A DNA stretch of 64,000 nt, from positions 1,780,501 to 1,844,500 of the forward strand of contig NZ_CP152002.1 of assembly GCF_038595055.1 (NCBI RefSeq). Direction: 5' to 3'. Position 1 is the first letter of the stretch, and each line of letters begins with the position of its first letter. Positions 39,508 through 47,424 of this stretch are shown one piece after another. The translations under genes were made by a program, and so were the position numbers. This DNA comes from Paenibacillus sp. FSL R7-0345. Lineage in GTDB: Bacteria > Bacillota > Bacilli > Paenibacillales > Paenibacillaceae. A model generated the notes under the pieces. It had not been told where the DNA came from. It saw nothing but the letters and a program-made list of their open reading frames with translations, and did not search any database.

Positions 39508-39522
39508 AAGAAAACGCATTCC
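39508..39522 (+). promoter_or_regulatory. cre-like site before second GH3 gene
   Basis: AAGAAAACGCATTCC agrees with the degenerate cre pattern WTGNAANCGNWNNCW at all but two defined positions. It ends just before the AGGAGG of the GH3 gene, a position where a bound repressor would block elongation. Confidence 0.4.
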
Positions 39523-39537
39523 TAGGAGGCTGACTCA

Positions 39538-41847
39538 GTGACAAAGACGAAGACTGCAACCGACATCCGCGATCTGATCGCGCAAATGACGCTCGAAGAA
39601 AAGGCCGGGCTCTGCTCGGGGCTGGATTTCTGGAATACCAAGGGCATTGAACGGCTCGGCATTCCGTCGGTAATGGTAACGGACGGTCCGCACGGCCTGC
39701 GGAAGCAGCAGGGAAGCGCGGACCACTTAGGTCTGCACAACAGCGTACCGGCGACCTGTTTTCCTTCGGCGGCGGGACTGGCCTCTACCTGGGACCGCGA
39801 CTTAATTGTACGGGTTGGTGAAGCGCTTGGTGCGGAATGTCAGGCGGAGAATGTGGCTGTGCTGCTCGGACCCGGCAACAACATCAAGCGCTCACCGCTG
39901 AACGGGCGGAATTTTGAGTATTTTTCAGAAGATCCGTATTTGGCTTCAGAGCTGGCTGCCAGTCATGTTAGAGGTGTACAGAGTCAGGGTGTGGGCACGT
40001 CGCTTAAGCATTTTGCCGCTAATAATCAGGAGCACCGCAGAATGTCGATCGACGCTGTCATTGATGAGCGGACGCTGCGGGAAATTTATCTGGCCAGCTT
40101 CGAAGGAACGGTTAAGCAGAGCCAGCCGTGGAGCGTGATGTGCTCTTACAATCAGGTGAACGGCGAGTTTGCCTCCGAGAGTGAAACGCTGCTGACCAAG
40201 GTGCTGCGCGACGAATGGGGCTTCGAAGGCTTTGTCGTTTCCGACTGGGGTGCGGTAAATGAGCGGGTGAAGGCGCTGCAGGCGGGACTTGAGCTGGAAA
40301 TGCCGGCAAGCGGCGGGATCGGGGATGCCAAGATTGTGGCGGCTGTGAACAGCGGCGAGCTGCCGGTGGAAACGCTGGATAAGGCTGTGGAACGGATGCT
40401 GACTTTTGTATTCAAAAGCGTGGAGAGCCGCAAGGAGAATGCGTCCTTTGATAAGGAGCTTCATCATGCGCTGGCGCGTGAAGTAGCCCGGGAGAGCATG
40501 GTGCTGCTGAAGAATGAAGGCGGCCTTCTGCCTCTGGCGAAGAGCGGAACCATCGCCATTATCGGCGAATTTGCCAAAAAACCGCGCTATCAGGGCGGCG
40601 GCAGCTCGCATGTGAATCCGACACAGCTGGATGATGCTTTTGCCGAGATGCAGGCGGTGGCCGGAGCTTCGGCCAGCTTCCTGTATGCGCAGGGGTATGA
40701 GCTTGACAGTGATGAGGTTAATGACCTTCTGCTGAAAGAGGCGAAGGATATGGCGGGCCAGGCGGATGCGGCCGTGCTGTTCCTCGGACTGCCTGACAGA
40801 TACGAGTCGGAGGGTTACGACCGCAGCCACCTGTCGCTTCCGGCCAGCCATAAAGCGCTGATCGAAGCGGTTGCTGAAGTGCAGGGCAATGTTATCGTTG
40901 TGCTGAGCAACGGTTCTCCGGTAGAGATGCCATGGCTGTCCGAAACAAAAGCGGTGCTGGCGGGTTATCTGGGCGGACAGGCTTTTGGCGGCGCAGTTGC
41001 CGATCTTCTCTTCGGTGTCGTAAGCCCAAGCGGCAAGCTGGCTGAGACGTTCCCTCAGAAGCTGAGTGACAACCCGTCGTTCCTGAACTTCCCGGGCGAA
41101 GGTGATAAGGTGGAGTACAAGGAAGGGCTGTTCGTCGGCTACCGTTATTATGATAAAAAAGAAATCGAGCCGCTTTTCCCGTTCGGCTACGGGCTGAGCT
41201 ATACCAGCTTCGAGTACAGCAGCCTGCAGCTGAGCAAAAATAGTATTCAGGATACTGAGACTGTAGAAGTTACAGTCACCGTGAAGAACACCGGCACAGT
41301 AGCCGGCAAAGAAACGGTACAGCTCTATGTCAGCGATGTGAAGAGCAGTGTAATCCGTCCGTTGCAGGAGCTGAAAGGCTTCGCAAAACTTGCATTGCAG
41401 CCGGGCGAAGCGCGTGAAGTTATCTTCACACTGGATAAGCGTTCGTTCGCTTATTATGATGTGCAGCTGGGAGACTGGCATGCCGAGAGCGGGAAGTTCA
41501 CGATTGCCGTGGCCGCTTCCTCGCGCGACATCCGGCTTACAGCACCGCTGGAAGTTACCTCGACCGTGAAGACAGCCGGCAAATTCCACCGTAACACTAC
41601 AGTCGGCGACCTGCTGGATAACCCGCTCACTGCAGACCGAGCGAAGCATTACGGCAGTATTTTCGGCCTGGAGAATGCGATGGAAGACAATCCGGAAATG
41701 TTCGTTGCCATGATGAAATATATGCCGCTGCGTGCGCTTGTTAATTTCGGACAGGGCCAATACACCGAAGAGATGCTGGCTGATGATTTGCGCGAATTTA
41801 ACGCTCTGGCGGGGCAGGAGCAGGCTGCCTCAAGTATATTGAAGTAG
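39538..41847 (+). CDS. GH3 beta-glucosidase/beta-xylosidase
   Basis: 769 residues from a GTG start preceded by TAGGAGGC. Standard three-domain GH3 enzyme: barrel about 10-290 ([29 protein letters not shown]), nucleophile Asp236 in FVVSDWGAV, second domain about 320-530 ([22 protein letters not shown]), fibronectin-III-like domain about 570-670 ([20 protein letters not shown]). A C-terminal tail of about 90 residues follows. Cytoplasmic, acting on short beta-linked glucosides or xylosides. GH3 members of this layout are mostly beta-glucosidases. Divergent from an AraC regulator, with a cre-like site at its start. Confidence 0.94.
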   Translation: MTKTKTATDIRDLIAQMTLEEKAGLCSGLDFWNTKGIERLGIPSVMVTDGPHGLRKQQGSADHLGLHNSVPATCFPSAAGLASTWDRDLIVRVGEALGAECQAENVAVLLGPGNNIKRSPLNGRNFEYFSEDPYLASELAASHVRGVQSQGVGTSLKHFAANNQEHRRMSIDAVIDERTLREIYLASFEGTVKQSQPWSVMCSYNQVNGEFASESETLLTKVLRDEWGFEGFVVSDWGAVNERVKALQAGLELEMPASGGIGDAKIVAAVNSGELPVETLDKAVERMLTFVFKSVESRKENASFDKELHHALAREVARESMVLLKNEGGLLPLAKSGTIAIIGEFAKKPRYQGGGSSHVNPTQLDDAFAEMQAVAGASASFLYAQGYELDSDEVNDLLLKEAKDMAGQADAAVLFLGLPDRYESEGYDRSHLSLPASHKALIEAVAEVQGNVIVVLSNGSPVEMPWLSETKAVLAGYLGGQAFGGAVADLLFGVVSPSGKLAETFPQKLSDNPSFLNFPGEGDKVEYKEGLFVGYRYYDKKEIEPLFPFGYGLSYTSFEYSSLQLSKNSIQDTETVEVTVTVKNTGTVAGKETVQLYVSDVKSSVIRPLQELKGFAKLALQPGEAREVIFTLDKRSFAYYDVQLGDWHAESGKFTIAVAASSRDIRLTAPLEVTSTVKTAGKFHRNTTVGDLLDNPLTADRAKHYGSIFGLENAMEDNPEMFVAMMKYMPLRALVNFGQGQYTEEMLADDLREFNALAGQEQAASSILK

Positions 41848-41875
41848 CTTACAGTAGCTAAAATGAGAGATTTGT

Positions 41876-41908
41876 AGACCTCGCCCCGGATGGGGCGGGG
41901 TCTTTTTT
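41876..41908 (+). terminator. Terminator of second GH3 gene
   Basis: GACC-T-CGCCCC pairs with GGGGCG-GGTC around GGAT; six T follow. Confidence 0.9.
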
Positions 41909-41941
41909 GGGAGACGGATGTTTAAGCAGGGTGGCGTAGCT

Positions 41942-42095
41942 AGTGTGGGAGGAATTAAGGGGATTTTTCCCTTTAAGTCGGATGGATGTGGCCCGTTTGG
42001 GAGTAAATAGAGGGATTTTTCCCTTTAAGTCGGGTGGGTGTAGCTCGTTTGGGTTGAAATAGAGGGATTTTTCCCTTAAGTCGGGAGATCCGTTA
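41942..42095. repeat. 52-bp tandem repeat, three copies (array E)
   Basis: GGATTTTTCCCTT starts at 41961, 42013 and 42065, exactly 52 apart, each followed by TAAGTCGG and, in two copies, by TGTNGC(C/T)CGTTTGGG. The core AGGGATTTTTCCCT is palindromic around a T-run, the same design as the 51-bp arrays but with a different sequence. It fills part of the 371-base gap between convergent genes; no ORF is supported there. Confidence 0.82.
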
Positions 42096-42149
42096 CACTG
42101 CAGCTCATGATTAATTAACTGGGCATCATTCAGCGTATCTGGCCCCGCT

Positions 42150-42193
42150 CGCAGAGCAGTACCAGCCTTCTCTAAAGTGGCGGCTGCTCTGCG
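42150..42193. other. 44-base inverted repeat
   Basis: CGCAGAGCAG and CTGCTCTGCG are exact complements separated by 24 bases. It sits 26 bases past the MBL stop and may end that minus-strand transcript, although no T-run follows on that strand. Confidence 0.5.
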
Positions 42194-42218
42194 CGATTGG
42201 GCTTAATGTAGGAGAGTT

Positions 42219-43154
42219 TCAGACTTGTCTGCTCAGCAAAAATTCAAGATTGCGCTGGAACACGCCTGCTGCATCCCAGTCCCGGTATGCCTCGGGAACG
42301 GGAATATCGGCAGCCGGGGGCTTGAACTCCGGTCCGCTGAAAGGTTTACAGATGGCCAGCAGGTCACTTATGTACTGCTGCATATCCTTAATGCTGGCTG
42401 CATCACTTACAGGTCCGTGCCCGGGAACGATGTGGCGGGCACCCAGCTTTCCGAGCGTCTTCAATGCGCTTAGCCAGTCAAGCGGATCGCCATCAGTAAG
42501 CAGCGGATGATTATTGACCGCGACAGCGTCTCCGGCGAAGAGAATGGAATCAGCCGCAAGATGCAGAACCGAATCACATTCCGTATGGGCCCGGCCGAGC
42601 GACAACAGCCGGGCACTTCGCCGGGAACCGTGAATCCACAGCTGGCTCTCATAAGTAACATTAGGATAAGTAACAATCAGCGTATTTATAGATTCGCGGA
42701 TTTCCAACAGGTAGCCGTGGCGGAGCGCAAGTTTCGCCCGGACAGCTTCATCCGGTTCGGCATCAACAGCTTCAGCCGCTCCGGCAATATCCGCGTTGAG
42801 CTGCGGAAGCAGAGGTGTCATCCGCTCGAGCCACTGCGGCTGGGTTGCCTGCATGCGTGCTCTTGTCCGGGTGGAGGAGACAATAGGCACGCCGGGAAAG
42901 CACTGATTGCCCCGCACATGGTCACCATGCCAATGGCTGTTAACAACATACCCAATCGGCTGATTTAGCAGCTGCAATGCAGCTTTTCGCAGGTCCAGGC
43001 CCGCTTGAGGGGTGTTAAAGGTGTCGAAGATCAGCGTAAAGCCGCCCATATCAATGATGCCTGCATTGCTCATAGCGCCGCCTTGCCCGGAGGCAGTCAG
43101 GGCGTAAATACCCTCGGTCAGCTGGTTAATACTGAAGTGTCGTGAGTGGGGCAT
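42219..43154 (-). CDS. MBL-fold metallo-hydrolase
   Basis: 311 residues. The metallo-beta-lactamase zinc motif is complete: VNSHWHGDHVRGN (HxHxDH), with downstream GRAHTECDSVLHL (His), ILFAGDAVAV (Asp) and HIVPGHGPVSD (His). N-terminal GIDMGGFTLIFDTF fits the fold. No signal peptide, so cytoplasmic. Family members hydrolyse thioesters, lactones, phosphodiesters or beta-lactams; nothing here fixes the substrate. It stands alone and is divergent from the guanidine-riboswitch transcript. Between its start and that riboswitch (about 280 bases) I see no gene. Confidence 0.88.
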   Translation of the reverse strand: MPHSRHFSINQLTEGIYALTASGQGGAMSNAGIIDMGGFTLIFDTFNTPQAGLDLRKAALQLLNQPIGYVVNSHWHGDHVRGNQCFPGVPIVSSTRTRARMQATQPQWLERMTPLLPQLNADIAGAAEAVDAEPDEAVRAKLALRHGYLLEIRESINTLIVTYPNVTYESQLWIHGSRRSARLLSLGRAHTECDSVLHLAADSILFAGDAVAVNNHPLLTDGDPLDWLSALKTLGKLGARHIVPGHGPVSDAASIKDMQQYISDLLAICKPFSGPEFKPPAADIPVPEAYRDWDAAGVFQRNLEFLLSRQV

Positions 43155-43393
43155 TGTTCATCTTCCATTCTCTCAAAAAGTTATAAATACATAATAATAC
43201 CATTTATTCTATTATGTAAGCCTGTGTTTAAAGAGAGTTGTCTGCAAGCTAAGCTGAAAAGCCTCACCCGGTACGCTGCAGATTCCGGATTTGTCAGGGG
43301 AGATAAGGGGTCGCAATATGCGGGGGTTGATGCTGAGCCGCTTAAGAGATGGACAACGAAACTAACTGCCAACCAAAAGCTTGCTTTCCCGCA

Positions 43394-43399
43394 TATAAT
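43394..43399 (+). promoter_or_regulatory. -10 element for the riboswitch transcript
   Basis: TATAAT 38 bases before the aptamer. No good -35 is seen at the right distance. Confidence 0.45.
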
Positions 43400-43436
43400 T
43401 TGCTAACATACGATGTAACTTAATCAAATTGGTTTT

Positions 43437-43566
43437 CTAGGGTTCCGCGGCCGGTAACGGCCGGGCTGGTCCGAGGGAAAACGCACGGATTCCAGTCCGT
43501 GTCTACACGGAGGGATAAAAGCCCGGGAGGTATCGTCAGCGATGACGGTGGCCTTCCGGGCTTTTG
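43437..43566 (+). promoter_or_regulatory. Guanidine-I (ykkC) riboswitch with terminator platform
   Basis: The aptamer shows the conserved ykkC blocks in order: CTAGGGTTCCG, GCTGGTCCGAG, GGAAAAC, a variable stem (ACGGATT/AGTCCGT), ACACGGAGGGATAAAAG and CCCGGGAGG. The 3' part GCCCGGGAGG (from 43521) can pair with CCTTCCGGGC (to 43561) followed by TTTTG, giving a terminator that competes with the folded aptamer. Known behaviour of the class: guanidine binding prevents termination and turns on export genes. The next two genes are SMR exporters, matching that role. Confidence 0.93.
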
Positions 43567-43622
43567 TGTTGCCGCCGGAAGGCCCGGATTAAGATTTCGT
43601 GCAAAGCGGGAGGAGAAAAGAG

Positions 43623-43979
43623 ATGAGCAAGAGCAGTAAGGCATGGCTGAAAATTGTAGGCGCAGCCTGTTTTGAGGTGGTTTGGGTGATCGGACTGAAG
43701 CATGCAGCGGCCCCGTGGGAGTGGGCAGTTACCGTACTGGCCATTATTATAAGCTTTTATGTTCTGATCTCTGCGAGCAGTAAACTGCCTGCCGGAACGG
43801 TGTATGCAGTATTTGTCGGGCTGGGGACGGCCGGAACCGTACTGACGGATATGATTTGGTTCGGACAGCCGTTTCAGCTGGTGAAGGTAGCGTTAATCGT
43901 TCTACTGCTTGCGGGTGTTATTGGACTGAAGCTGGCTACCAAGGATACCGCGAAAAAGCAGATTAAGGAGGTGTCTTAA
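43623..43979 (+). CDS. SMR-family guanidinium exporter subunit 1
   Basis: 118 residues, four membrane helices, typical of small multidrug resistance proteins. The conserved Glu lies in helix 1 (ACFEVVWVIGLKHA), and the helix 3-4 region AVFVGLGTAGTVLTDMIWFGQPF matches the Gdx/YkkC type rather than drug-exporting EmrE. ATG at 43623 follows GGGAGGAG; a GTG further upstream would put extra residues before the first helix. It lies directly behind a guanidine-I riboswitch and is followed without a gap by a second SMR gene, so the two form a paired exporter moving guanidinium out in exchange for protons. High confidence in family and role. Confidence 0.93.
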   Translation: MSKSSKAWLKIVGAACFEVVWVIGLKHAAAPWEWAVTVLAIIISFYVLISASSKLPAGTVYAVFVGLGTAGTVLTDMIWFGQPFQLVKVALIVLLLAGVIGLKLATKDTAKKQIKEVS

Positions 43980-44294
43980 ATGGATTGGATTATGCTTGTT
44001 GGTGCCGGGCTGTGCGAAATGCTCGGTGTGGCGATGATGGCCCGGCTGCAGTCGCGCCGCAACTGGCGGACACTGTCTTTGCTGATGGCAGGCTTTGGCG
44101 CCAGCTTTATCCTCCTATCCCTGGCGATGGAGACTCTTCCCATGGGGACAGCTTATGCGGTGTGGACCGGTATCGGCGCTTCCGGCGGGGCCATCCTCGG
44201 TATGGTGCTGTACGGGGAATCCCGGGATTTGCGGCGGATACTCTGCATTGTGCTTATCCTTGGCGCCGCAGTCGGCCTGAAGCTGACCGGCTGA
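43980..44294 (+). CDS. SMR-family guanidinium exporter subunit 2
   Basis: 104 residues, four membrane helices. Helix 1 carries the essential Glu in [39 protein letters not shown] is the SMR helix 3 signature region. Its ATG abuts the stop of the first SMR gene (TAAATG), so the pair is translated together and probably assembles as a heterodimer like YkkC-YkkD. Controlled by the upstream guanidine-I riboswitch. Confidence 0.93.
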   Translation: MDWIMLVGAGLCEMLGVAMMARLQSRRNWRTLSLLMAGFGASFILLSLAMETLPMGTAYAVWTGIGASGGAILGMVLYGESRDLRRILCIVLILGAAVGLKLTG

Positions 44295-44403
44295 TTTTTT
44301 GCAGCAATATGTTAAAGATTTAGACACCTGTACGATGTTTCGGACGAAGCAACATGGTAAGTATAGTAAGTATACAATCCATCTGTTAAGGAGACATCCA
44401 CAT

Positions 44404-45267
44404 ATGAACAACAGCACTCACAACCGGATTAAGCTAAGAAACGGCGCCTCTGTGCCGAGAATCGGCCAGGGCACCTGGAATATGGGAGAAGATAAAGCAA
44501 GCCGGTCCGAGGAAATTGCTTCTCTGCGACTGGGTGTCGAGTTAGGCATGAATCTGATTGATACCGCTGAAATGTACGGGGAAGGGCGGTCCGAGGAGCT
44601 GGTCGGTGAAGCTATCCGGGACATCCGTGATGATGTATTTCTGGTGTCCAAGGTGTACCCGCATAATGCCGGCAAAGACCGGCTCATCTGCAGCTGTGAA
44701 GGCAGCCTGAAGCGGCTCGGGACGGATCATCTCGATCTTTATCTGCTGCACTGGCGCGGCAATATTCCTTTGGAAGAGACCGTTGAAGGGATGGAGGAGC
44801 TGGTGGCTGGCGGTAAAATCAAACGTTGGGGCGTGTCCAACCTCGATACAGAGGATATGCGGGAGCTGCTGAGCATTCCCGGCGGTGAGAACTGCGCTGT
44901 GAACCAGGTGCTTTATCATTTGGGCTCAAGAGGCATTGAACATGAGCTGCTGGCCTGGGGCCGGAGCCACCACATTCCGGTCATGGCATATTCTCCGCTC
45001 GCCCAGGCCGGCAGCCTGCGCAAAGGGCTGACCGAGAACGGGACGGTCCGGCAGATTGCCGCAGAGCACGGGGTGACCCCGCTGCAGATCTTGCTGGCCT
45101 GGAGTATCCGCGAAGGCGATGTAATTGCCATCCCCAAGGCAGCGTCACGCAGGCATGTGGAAGAGAATGCGGCGGCCGGCCGGATCAGGCTGAGTGATGA
45201 GGAACTGCACCTGCTGGATGAGGCTTTTCCGCAGCCGGCCTGGAGAGTTCCGCTTGATATGATTTGA
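44404..45267 (+). CDS. Aldo/keto reductase
   Basis: 287 residues from ATG 44404, with TTAAGGAGA upstream; the longer frame start lies in leader sequence. The AKR tetrad is present: Asp (LIDTAEMYG), Tyr in AEMYGEG, Lys in LVSKVYPHN, His in YLLHWRG. C-terminal IPKAASRRHVEENA binds the NADPH phosphate. A cytoplasmic NADPH-dependent carbonyl reductase of unknown substrate, close to the YeaE-like AKR branch. It has its own terminator. It may be read from the guanidine operon by run-through, but no coupling is visible. Confidence 0.93.
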   Translation: MNNSTHNRIKLRNGASVPRIGQGTWNMGEDKASRSEEIASLRLGVELGMNLIDTAEMYGEGRSEELVGEAIRDIRDDVFLVSKVYPHNAGKDRLICSCEGSLKRLGTDHLDLYLLHWRGNIPLEETVEGMEELVAGGKIKRWGVSNLDTEDMRELLSIPGGENCAVNQVLYHLGSRGIEHELLAWGRSHHIPVMAYSPLAQAGSLRKGLTENGTVRQIAAEHGVTPLQILLAWSIREGDVIAIPKAASRRHVEENAAAGRIRLSDEELHLLDEAFPQPAWRVPLDMI

Positions 45268-45274
45268 TTTGATG

Positions 45275-45305
45275 GCTGTCCGTGATTTCGCGGGCAGCTT
45301 TTTTA
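45275..45305 (+). terminator. Terminator of the aldo/keto reductase gene
   Basis: GCTGTCCG and CGGGCAGC around TGATTTCG, then six T. Confidence 0.85.
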
Positions 45306-45418
45306 GTTAGTATATGATGAAGTAAGCTGTGTAGCGGACGTGTTGCCAGGGTATAAATAATTAAAATTTTAATTATTCAGCTATACTGGATATTTGCTAA
45401 TAAACTTTGTCTGCCGAA

Positions 45419-45660
45419 ACGAGCGAAATGAAGGGCAAAAATGCCCTTGATTTCGCCCGAGGCGGCGAAAGGAGCAAGATGAAGGGCAAAAATGCCCTTG
45501 ATTTCGCCCGATGAGGCGAAAGGAGCGAAATGAAGGGCAAAAATGCCTCTGATTTCGCCCGATGAGGCGAAACGAGCGAAATGAAGGGCAAGAATGCCCT
45601 TGATTTCGTCCGAGGCGGCGAGTGAGCGAAAAGTAGGGCACAGGTTCCTTTGATTTCGCT
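45419..45660. repeat. 51-bp tandem repeat, five copies (array D)
   Basis: Core GGGCAAAAATGCCC starts at 45433, 45484, 45535 and 45586 (51 apart) with a decayed fifth at 45636. Arms GCGAAATGAAGGGCA and TGCCCTTGATTTCGC around AAAA form a 34-bp inverted repeat with one mismatch (45423-45456). A second inverted repeat, TTTCGCC and GGCGAAA around six bases, joins the first three units to the next. It lies in the 599-base gap before the mannitol operon, about 60 bases before its cre region. Confidence 0.9.
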
Positions 45661-45768
45661 GTTTTTTTTGTGAATTAGGTCATAAGGCCTGGAAAAAGCC
45701 TATGGCAACAGCTCTTAAATGTTGTCAACAACGTTCATGACGAAACCGTATTTTGAATTTGGTGACAA

Positions 45769-45782
45769 AGAAAGCGCTTTGA
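45769..45782 (+). promoter_or_regulatory. cre-like site before the mannitol operon
   Basis: AGAAAGCGCTTTGA, containing the palindrome AAAGCGCTTT, fits the CcpA consensus with two mismatches. It lies 85 bases before mtlA. TTGTCA at 45722 and TGACAAAG at 45763 nearby may be part of an MtlR site; no unambiguous promoter was found. Confidence 0.6.
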
Positions 45783-45866
45783 ATTACGATGTGTGCATAG
45801 GGGATGAACTTACAACAAAGCTTAAGGGTAGGAAGTCCCATTTAATTCAATAAGGGGGCATTTTAA

Positions 45867-47327
45867 ATGGCCACATCGGCAACTACGCCAGCAACACAAC
45901 CTTCATCCGGCGGAACAAGGGTGAAAGTCCAACAATTCGGCCGCTTGCTCAGCGGTATGGTTATGCCAAATATCGGTGCTTTTATCGCTTGGGGTCTGAT
46001 CACGGCACTGTTCATTCCAACAGGCTGGATTCCAAATGAAAGTCTGGCTGCTCTTGTAGGGCCAATGATTACTTACCTGCTGCCGCTGCTGATCGGTTAC
46101 ACCGGCGGTACAATGGTACACGGTAAACGCGGCGGTGTTATCGGTGCTGTCGTTACAATGGGGGTTATCGTCGGCTCCTCCATTCCAATGTTCCTTGGAG
46201 CAATGCTCGTTGGACCGCTGGCCGGCTGGATTCTGAAACAGTTTGACAAAGCTGTTGACGGTAAAATCAAAGCCGGCTTCGAAATGCTTGTCAATAACTT
46301 TTCACTTGGTATCATCGGCGGCGGCTTGTCCATTGCTGCACTGAAGGGGATCGGACCACTGGTTGAAGGTCTTACCAACATTTTGTCCAATGGCGTGCAA
46401 TTCCTGGTTGATCACAATTTGCTTCCGATCGTCAACATTATCATCGAGCCTGCAAAAGTGCTGTTCCTTAACAATGCGATCAATCACGGGGTTCTCGGAC
46501 CGATTGCGCTTGAAGAATCCCAAAGAATTGGTAAATCCATTCTGTTTATGCTTGAGTCTAATCCGGGACCAGGGCTTGGTATCCTGCTGGCCTACTGGCT
46601 TGTAGGACGCGGTTCTGCAAAAGCTTCTGCGCCGGGTGCCGTAATCATCCACTTCCTTGGCGGTATCCATGAAATTTACTTCCCGTACATTCTGATGAAC
46701 CCGCGTCTGATCCTTGCGGTAATCGGTGGCGGTGTATCCGGTACATTCACTTTCCAGATGCTGGGTGCAGGTCTGGTAGCTTCTCCGTCACCAGGCAGTA
46801 TCTTTGCTTATTTCGCTATGACGCCTAAGGGCGGGTACTTCCCGATGCTGGCCGGTGTAGTTGTGGCAACCGTAGTTTCTTTTGTCCTTGCAACGCTGCT
46901 GCTGAAGACAGTGAAGAAAACGGATGAGGAAGAAATGGATCTGGAAGCAGCTTCTGCAAAAATGAAAGACATGAAGTCTGCCGGTACTGCAGCTTCTCCA
47001 ACAGTTGCAACCGCAGCTGCCAATAACGTTGCTGCTAATGTACGCAACAAAGCTGATGTGCATAAGATTGTCTTCGCTTGTGATGCCGGTATGGGCTCCA
47101 GTGCAATGGGTGCTTCGGTACTGAGAAAGAAATTGCAGACTGCAGGCGTGAATCTTACGGTAGTGAACTCGGCAGTAAGTGAAATTCCGGCTGATGCAGA
47201 TATCGTTATTACCCAGAAAACGCTGACCGACCGTGCGATTGCAGCCAATCCTAATGCAGAGCACATCTCTATCGACAACTTCCTGAAGAGTCCGAAGTAC
47301 GATGAGCTGGTTGAACGTTTGAAATAA
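45867..47327 (+). CDS. mtlA: PTS mannitol transporter EIICB
   Basis: 486 residues. Residues about 20-350 are the membrane IIC domain (GRLLSGMVMPNIGAFIAWGL, and the substrate-site motif GGIHEIYFPYILMNP). A flexible Ala/Thr-rich linker follows, then the cytoplasmic IIB domain about 395-486 with the phosphorylated Cys405 in VFACDAGMGSSAMG. It takes up mannitol and phosphorylates it to mannitol 1-phosphate. The IIA part is separate (49.5 kb), as in Bacillus. First gene of the mtl operon, with AAGGGGGC before the ATG and a cre-like site upstream. Very confident. Confidence 0.97.
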   Translation: MATSATTPATQPSSGGTRVKVQQFGRLLSGMVMPNIGAFIAWGLITALFIPTGWIPNESLAALVGPMITYLLPLLIGYTGGTMVHGKRGGVIGAVVTMGVIVGSSIPMFLGAMLVGPLAGWILKQFDKAVDGKIKAGFEMLVNNFSLGIIGGGLSIAALKGIGPLVEGLTNILSNGVQFLVDHNLLPIVNIIIEPAKVLFLNNAINHGVLGPIALEESQRIGKSILFMLESNPGPGLGILLAYWLVGRGSAKASAPGAVIIHFLGGIHEIYFPYILMNPRLILAVIGGGVSGTFTFQMLGAGLVASPSPGSIFAYFAMTPKGGYFPMLAGVVVATVVSFVLATLLLKTVKKTDEEEMDLEAASAKMKDMKSAGTAASPTVATAAANNVAANVRNKADVHKIVFACDAGMGSSAMGASVLRKKLQTAGVNLTVVNSAVSEIPADADIVITQKTLTDRAIAANPNAEHISIDNFLKSPKYDELVERLK

Positions 47328-47357
47328 ACGAATACCGTTTAGAAATGACGTATAACG

Positions 47358-47407
47358 CTAAATAAGGAGACGCTGGCCCCCGGGAGCCAGCGTTTGTCTC
47401 CATTTAG
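47358..47407. other. Long hairpin between mtlA and mtlR
   Basis: CTAAAT-AA-GGAGACGCTGGC pairs with GCCAGCGT-TT-GTCTCCATTTAG around an 8-base loop, 50 bases in all, interrupted only by small internal loops. No T-run follows, so it is more likely a processing or message-stability stem, or a partial attenuator, than a plain terminator. The mtlR start is 17 bases beyond. Confidence 0.65.
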
Positions 47408-47424
47408 GGCGGAGGTACACGGTT

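Noticed and set aside
39946..41760. 604-residue minus-strand ORF inside the second GH3 gene
   Set aside because: Antisense shadow of a clear GH3 gene in GC-rich DNA; no family features.
45722..45770. MtlR binding site and mtlA promoter
   Set aside because: TTGTCA and TGACA half-sites are visible, but spacing and -10 candidates are not convincing enough for a separate feature.
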